Source of the DNA: CAZVAR01 sp964625225
GTDB taxonomy: Bacteria; Pseudomonadota; Alphaproteobacteria; JAJUGE01
Assembly (NCBI GenBank): GCA_964625225.1
Contig: CAZVAR010000159.1
Location: forward strand, 1-7,658
Direction of reading: 5' to 3'
Length of the DNA: 7,658 nt
Shown here: positions 6,421 through 7,658 of the stretch, piece after piece
How the letters are laid out: each line of letters begins with the position of its first letter
Position numbering within the stretch: position 1 is the first letter of the stretch
The notes under the pieces: model-generated
The model's input: only the letters and a program-made list of their open reading frames with translations
Databases searched by the model: none
What the model was told of the DNA's origin: nothing
Made by a program: the position numbers and the translations under genes

Positions 6421-7286
6421 AGGGCATCATCCTGGCCGGCGGCAGCGGCACGCGGCTCTACCCGCTCACCCTGCCGGTGAGCAAGCAGCTCCTGCCGGTC
6501 TACGACAAGCCGATGATCTACTACCCGCTGTCGGTGCTGATGCTGGCCGGCATCCGCGAGATCCTGATCATCACCACGCCGCACGAGCAGGCGCTGTTCC
6601 GCGCCCTGCTCGGCGACGGCCGGCAGTGGGGCATCGCTCTGTCCTATGCCGTGCAGCCGGCGCCGGAGGGGCTCGCCCAGGCGTTCGTGATCGGGCGCGA
6701 CTTCATCGGCCGCGACCCGGTCTGCCTGATCCTCGGCGACAACATCTTCTTCGGGCTCGGCCTGACCGGGATCCTCGAGCGCGCCGCGCGCCTGGAGAGC
6801 GGCGCGGTGGTGTTCGCCTACTGGGTGCGCGATCCCGAGCGCTACGGCGTGGTCGAGTTCGACGAGGCCGGCCGGGCGGTCGGGATCGAGGAGAAGCCGG
6901 CGCGGCCGCGCTCGAACTGGGCGGTGACGGGGTTGTACTTCTACGACAACGACGTGGTCGAGATCGCCGCCGCGCCGCGGCCCTCGCCGCGCGGCGAGCT
7001 GGAGAGCACCGACGTCAACCGGCGCTATCTGGAGCGCGGCGACCTGCGGGTGGAGCGGCTGGGGCGCGGCTATGCCTGGCTCGACACCGGCACGCACGAG
7101 GCGCTGAGCGAGGCCGGCGCCTTCATCCGCACCATCGAGCAGCGCCAGGGGCTCAAGGTCGCCTGCCCCGAGGAGATCGCCTACGCCCGCGGCTTCATCG
7201 ACGCGGAGGATGTGCGCCGGCTCGCCCGGCCGCTGCGCAACAGCGGGTACGGGGAGTATTTGATTGGGCTTCTGGAGACATCCTAA
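6417..7286 (+). CDS. rfbA: Glucose-1-phosphate thymidylyltransferase
   Basis: RfbA (RmlA) makes dTDP-glucose from dTTP and glucose 1-phosphate, the first and feedback-controlled step of the pathway. It has 289 residues, the normal length. Motifs are the nucleotide loop GGSGTRLYPLT (8-18), KQLLPVYDKPMIYYP (23-37), LGDNIFFG (106-113) with metal-binding Asp108, ERYGVVEFD (141-149), EKP (159-161), TGLYFYD (171-177) and WLDTGTH (221-227) with the second metal residue Asp223. The conserved ELEITD segment reads ELESTD here, Ser197 for the usual Ile, a mild oddity near the sugar site; the rest is conventional. It ends with GYGEYLIGLLE. It is the last gene of the operon, coupled to rfbD by the ATGA overlap, and GC drops soon after its stop. 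Confidence 0.96.
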   Translation: MKGIILAGGSGTRLYPLTLPVSKQLLPVYDKPMIYYPLSVLMLAGIREILIITTPHEQALFRALLGDGRQWGIALSYAVQPAPEGLAQAFVIGRDFIGRDPVCLILGDNIFFGLGLTGILERAARLESGAVVFAYWVRDPERYGVVEFDEAGRAVGIEEKPARPRSNWAVTGLYFYDNDVVEIAAAPRPSPRGELESTDVNRRYLERGDLRVERLGRGYAWLDTGTHEALSEAGAFIRTIEQRQGLKVACPEEIAYARGFIDAEDVRRLARPLRNSGYGEYLIGLLETS

Positions 7287-7417
7287 CCAGACGACCCGAA
7301 CAGTGCCCGGTGTCTCTCAGTGTTCATGTCGCCGATCAGGATGCCTTTAAAGTATCAGACAGTGGGGCAAGCCGTACCTGTAGAAGCCGGCGGATCTTCG
7401 TGAAGGGATGATACGTA
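7287..7417. other. Spacer between rfbA and the edge gene
   Basis: This stretch of 131 bases holds no gene. GAACAGTG (7298-7305) and CAGTGTTC (7318-7325) can pair imperfectly around a 12-base loop, with no T run after, so a terminator is uncertain. A poor promoter candidate, TTCATG (7323-7328), 17 bases, then TTTAAA (7346-7351), could serve the next gene. The AT-rich patch at 7346-7356 contrasts with the GC-rich operon before it. Confidence 0.45.
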
Positions 7418-7658
7418 ATGGACGTTTTTCAGGATGCAGTTCTTGGCCCCCTACTGAACCCGCAAGACGGGATGGATCCGAACGAGAAAGAGATCGAGAT
7501 TGATGAGGCATGGTACCTATCCGTATACCCAGACGTGGCCGAGGCAATTGAGGCTGGTCGGTTCAGATCCGCGAAAGAACACTACCTGACATATGGGCGC
7601 TTTGAAGGCCGTGATCCCACGGGTTCGAAAGAAGGTAGTTCTAAGCCTATGGAAAAAA
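7418..7658 (+). CDS. Protein with a 'YPDVA...HY...G..EGR' module, 5' part only
   Basis: Eighty residues are visible from ATG 7418, and the frame is open at the right edge. GAAGGG lies ten bases upstream as a modest ribosome site. An acidic lead of about 29 residues without a signal peptide is followed by DEAWYLSVYPDVAEAIEAG (29-47) and then KEHYLTYGRFEGRDP (53-67). This matches a short module in which an aspartate-proline-like 'PDVA' helix precedes 'HY...G..EGR.P'. I know it from RTX-type or calcium-binding secreted proteins and from the N-terminal part of some glycosyltransferase or methyltransferase proteins in alphaproteobacterial glycan loci. After the module comes a polar, serine- and lysine-containing stretch. 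GC is about 51% (124 of 241 bases), far below rfbA, with many A- or T-ending codons. It may be an acquired cargo gene of the glycan locus or an export substrate; the catalytic part, if any, is outside the window. Confidence 0.72.
   Translation, partial: MDVFQDAVLGPLLNPQDGMDPNEKEIEIDEAWYLSVYPDVAEAIEAGRFRSAKEHYLTYGRFEGRDPTGSKEGSSKPMEK

Noticed and set aside
5825..7411. A 528-codon plus-strand open frame across rfbD and rfbA
   Set aside because: It is out of frame with both well-supported genes and translates to Arg/Pro/Ala-rich shadow sequence.
1..7658. Insertion sequences, CRISPR arrays, tRNA or rRNA genes
   Set aside because: I saw no transposase motifs, regularly spaced repeats or RNA-gene signatures on either strand by eye.

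Overview
The window looks like part of a surface-polysaccharide locus from a high-GC alphaproteobacterium. Overall GC is high, short line samples of rfbB-rfbD-rfbA reach roughly 75-80%, and the codon use, the PrtD-type exporter and the glycan genes fit Rhodospirillales-like or related alphaproteobacteria. The order-level placement is an inference and is weak.

Left half, read leftward (minus strand). galE (2334-3371) encodes a UDP-glucose 4-epimerase-type enzyme. It is followed after 41 bases by an ABC exporter of the type I secretion (PrtD) kind (586-2292). After a 299-base spacer that contains a good hairpin comes the 5' end of cysD (1-286), the small subunit of ATP sulfurylase, which runs off the left edge. 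The galE-exporter pair is probably one transcript. cysD may have its own signals.

Centre. A divergent control region of about 410 bases (3372-3784) separates galE from the rightward operon. It holds a perfect TTGACA box and a GC-rich leader hairpin in front of rfbC.

Right half, read rightward (plus strand). A complete dTDP-L-rhamnose operon in the order rfbC-rfbB-rfbD-rfbA (3785-7286) is tightly packed: gaps of 23 and 18 bases, then a 4-base ATGA overlap. RfbA makes dTDP-glucose, RfbB dehydrates it to the 4-keto-6-deoxy sugar, RfbC epimerises C3 and C5, and RfbD reduces the product to dTDP-L-rhamnose.

Right edge. After 131 bases, GC drops to about 51% and a partial reading frame (7418-7658) begins. 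It carries a 'YPDVA ... HY...G..EGR.P' module known from RTX-type secreted proteins and from some glycosyltransferase-type proteins.

Together the genes supply nucleotide sugars (rhamnose, galactose or GalNAc) and possibly activated sulfate for a surface glycan, with an exporter for a secreted protein. The core functions are well-known families. I found no convincing wholly new system. The best leads are the edge protein, the exporter without a visible partner, the cysD association and the hairpins between genes.
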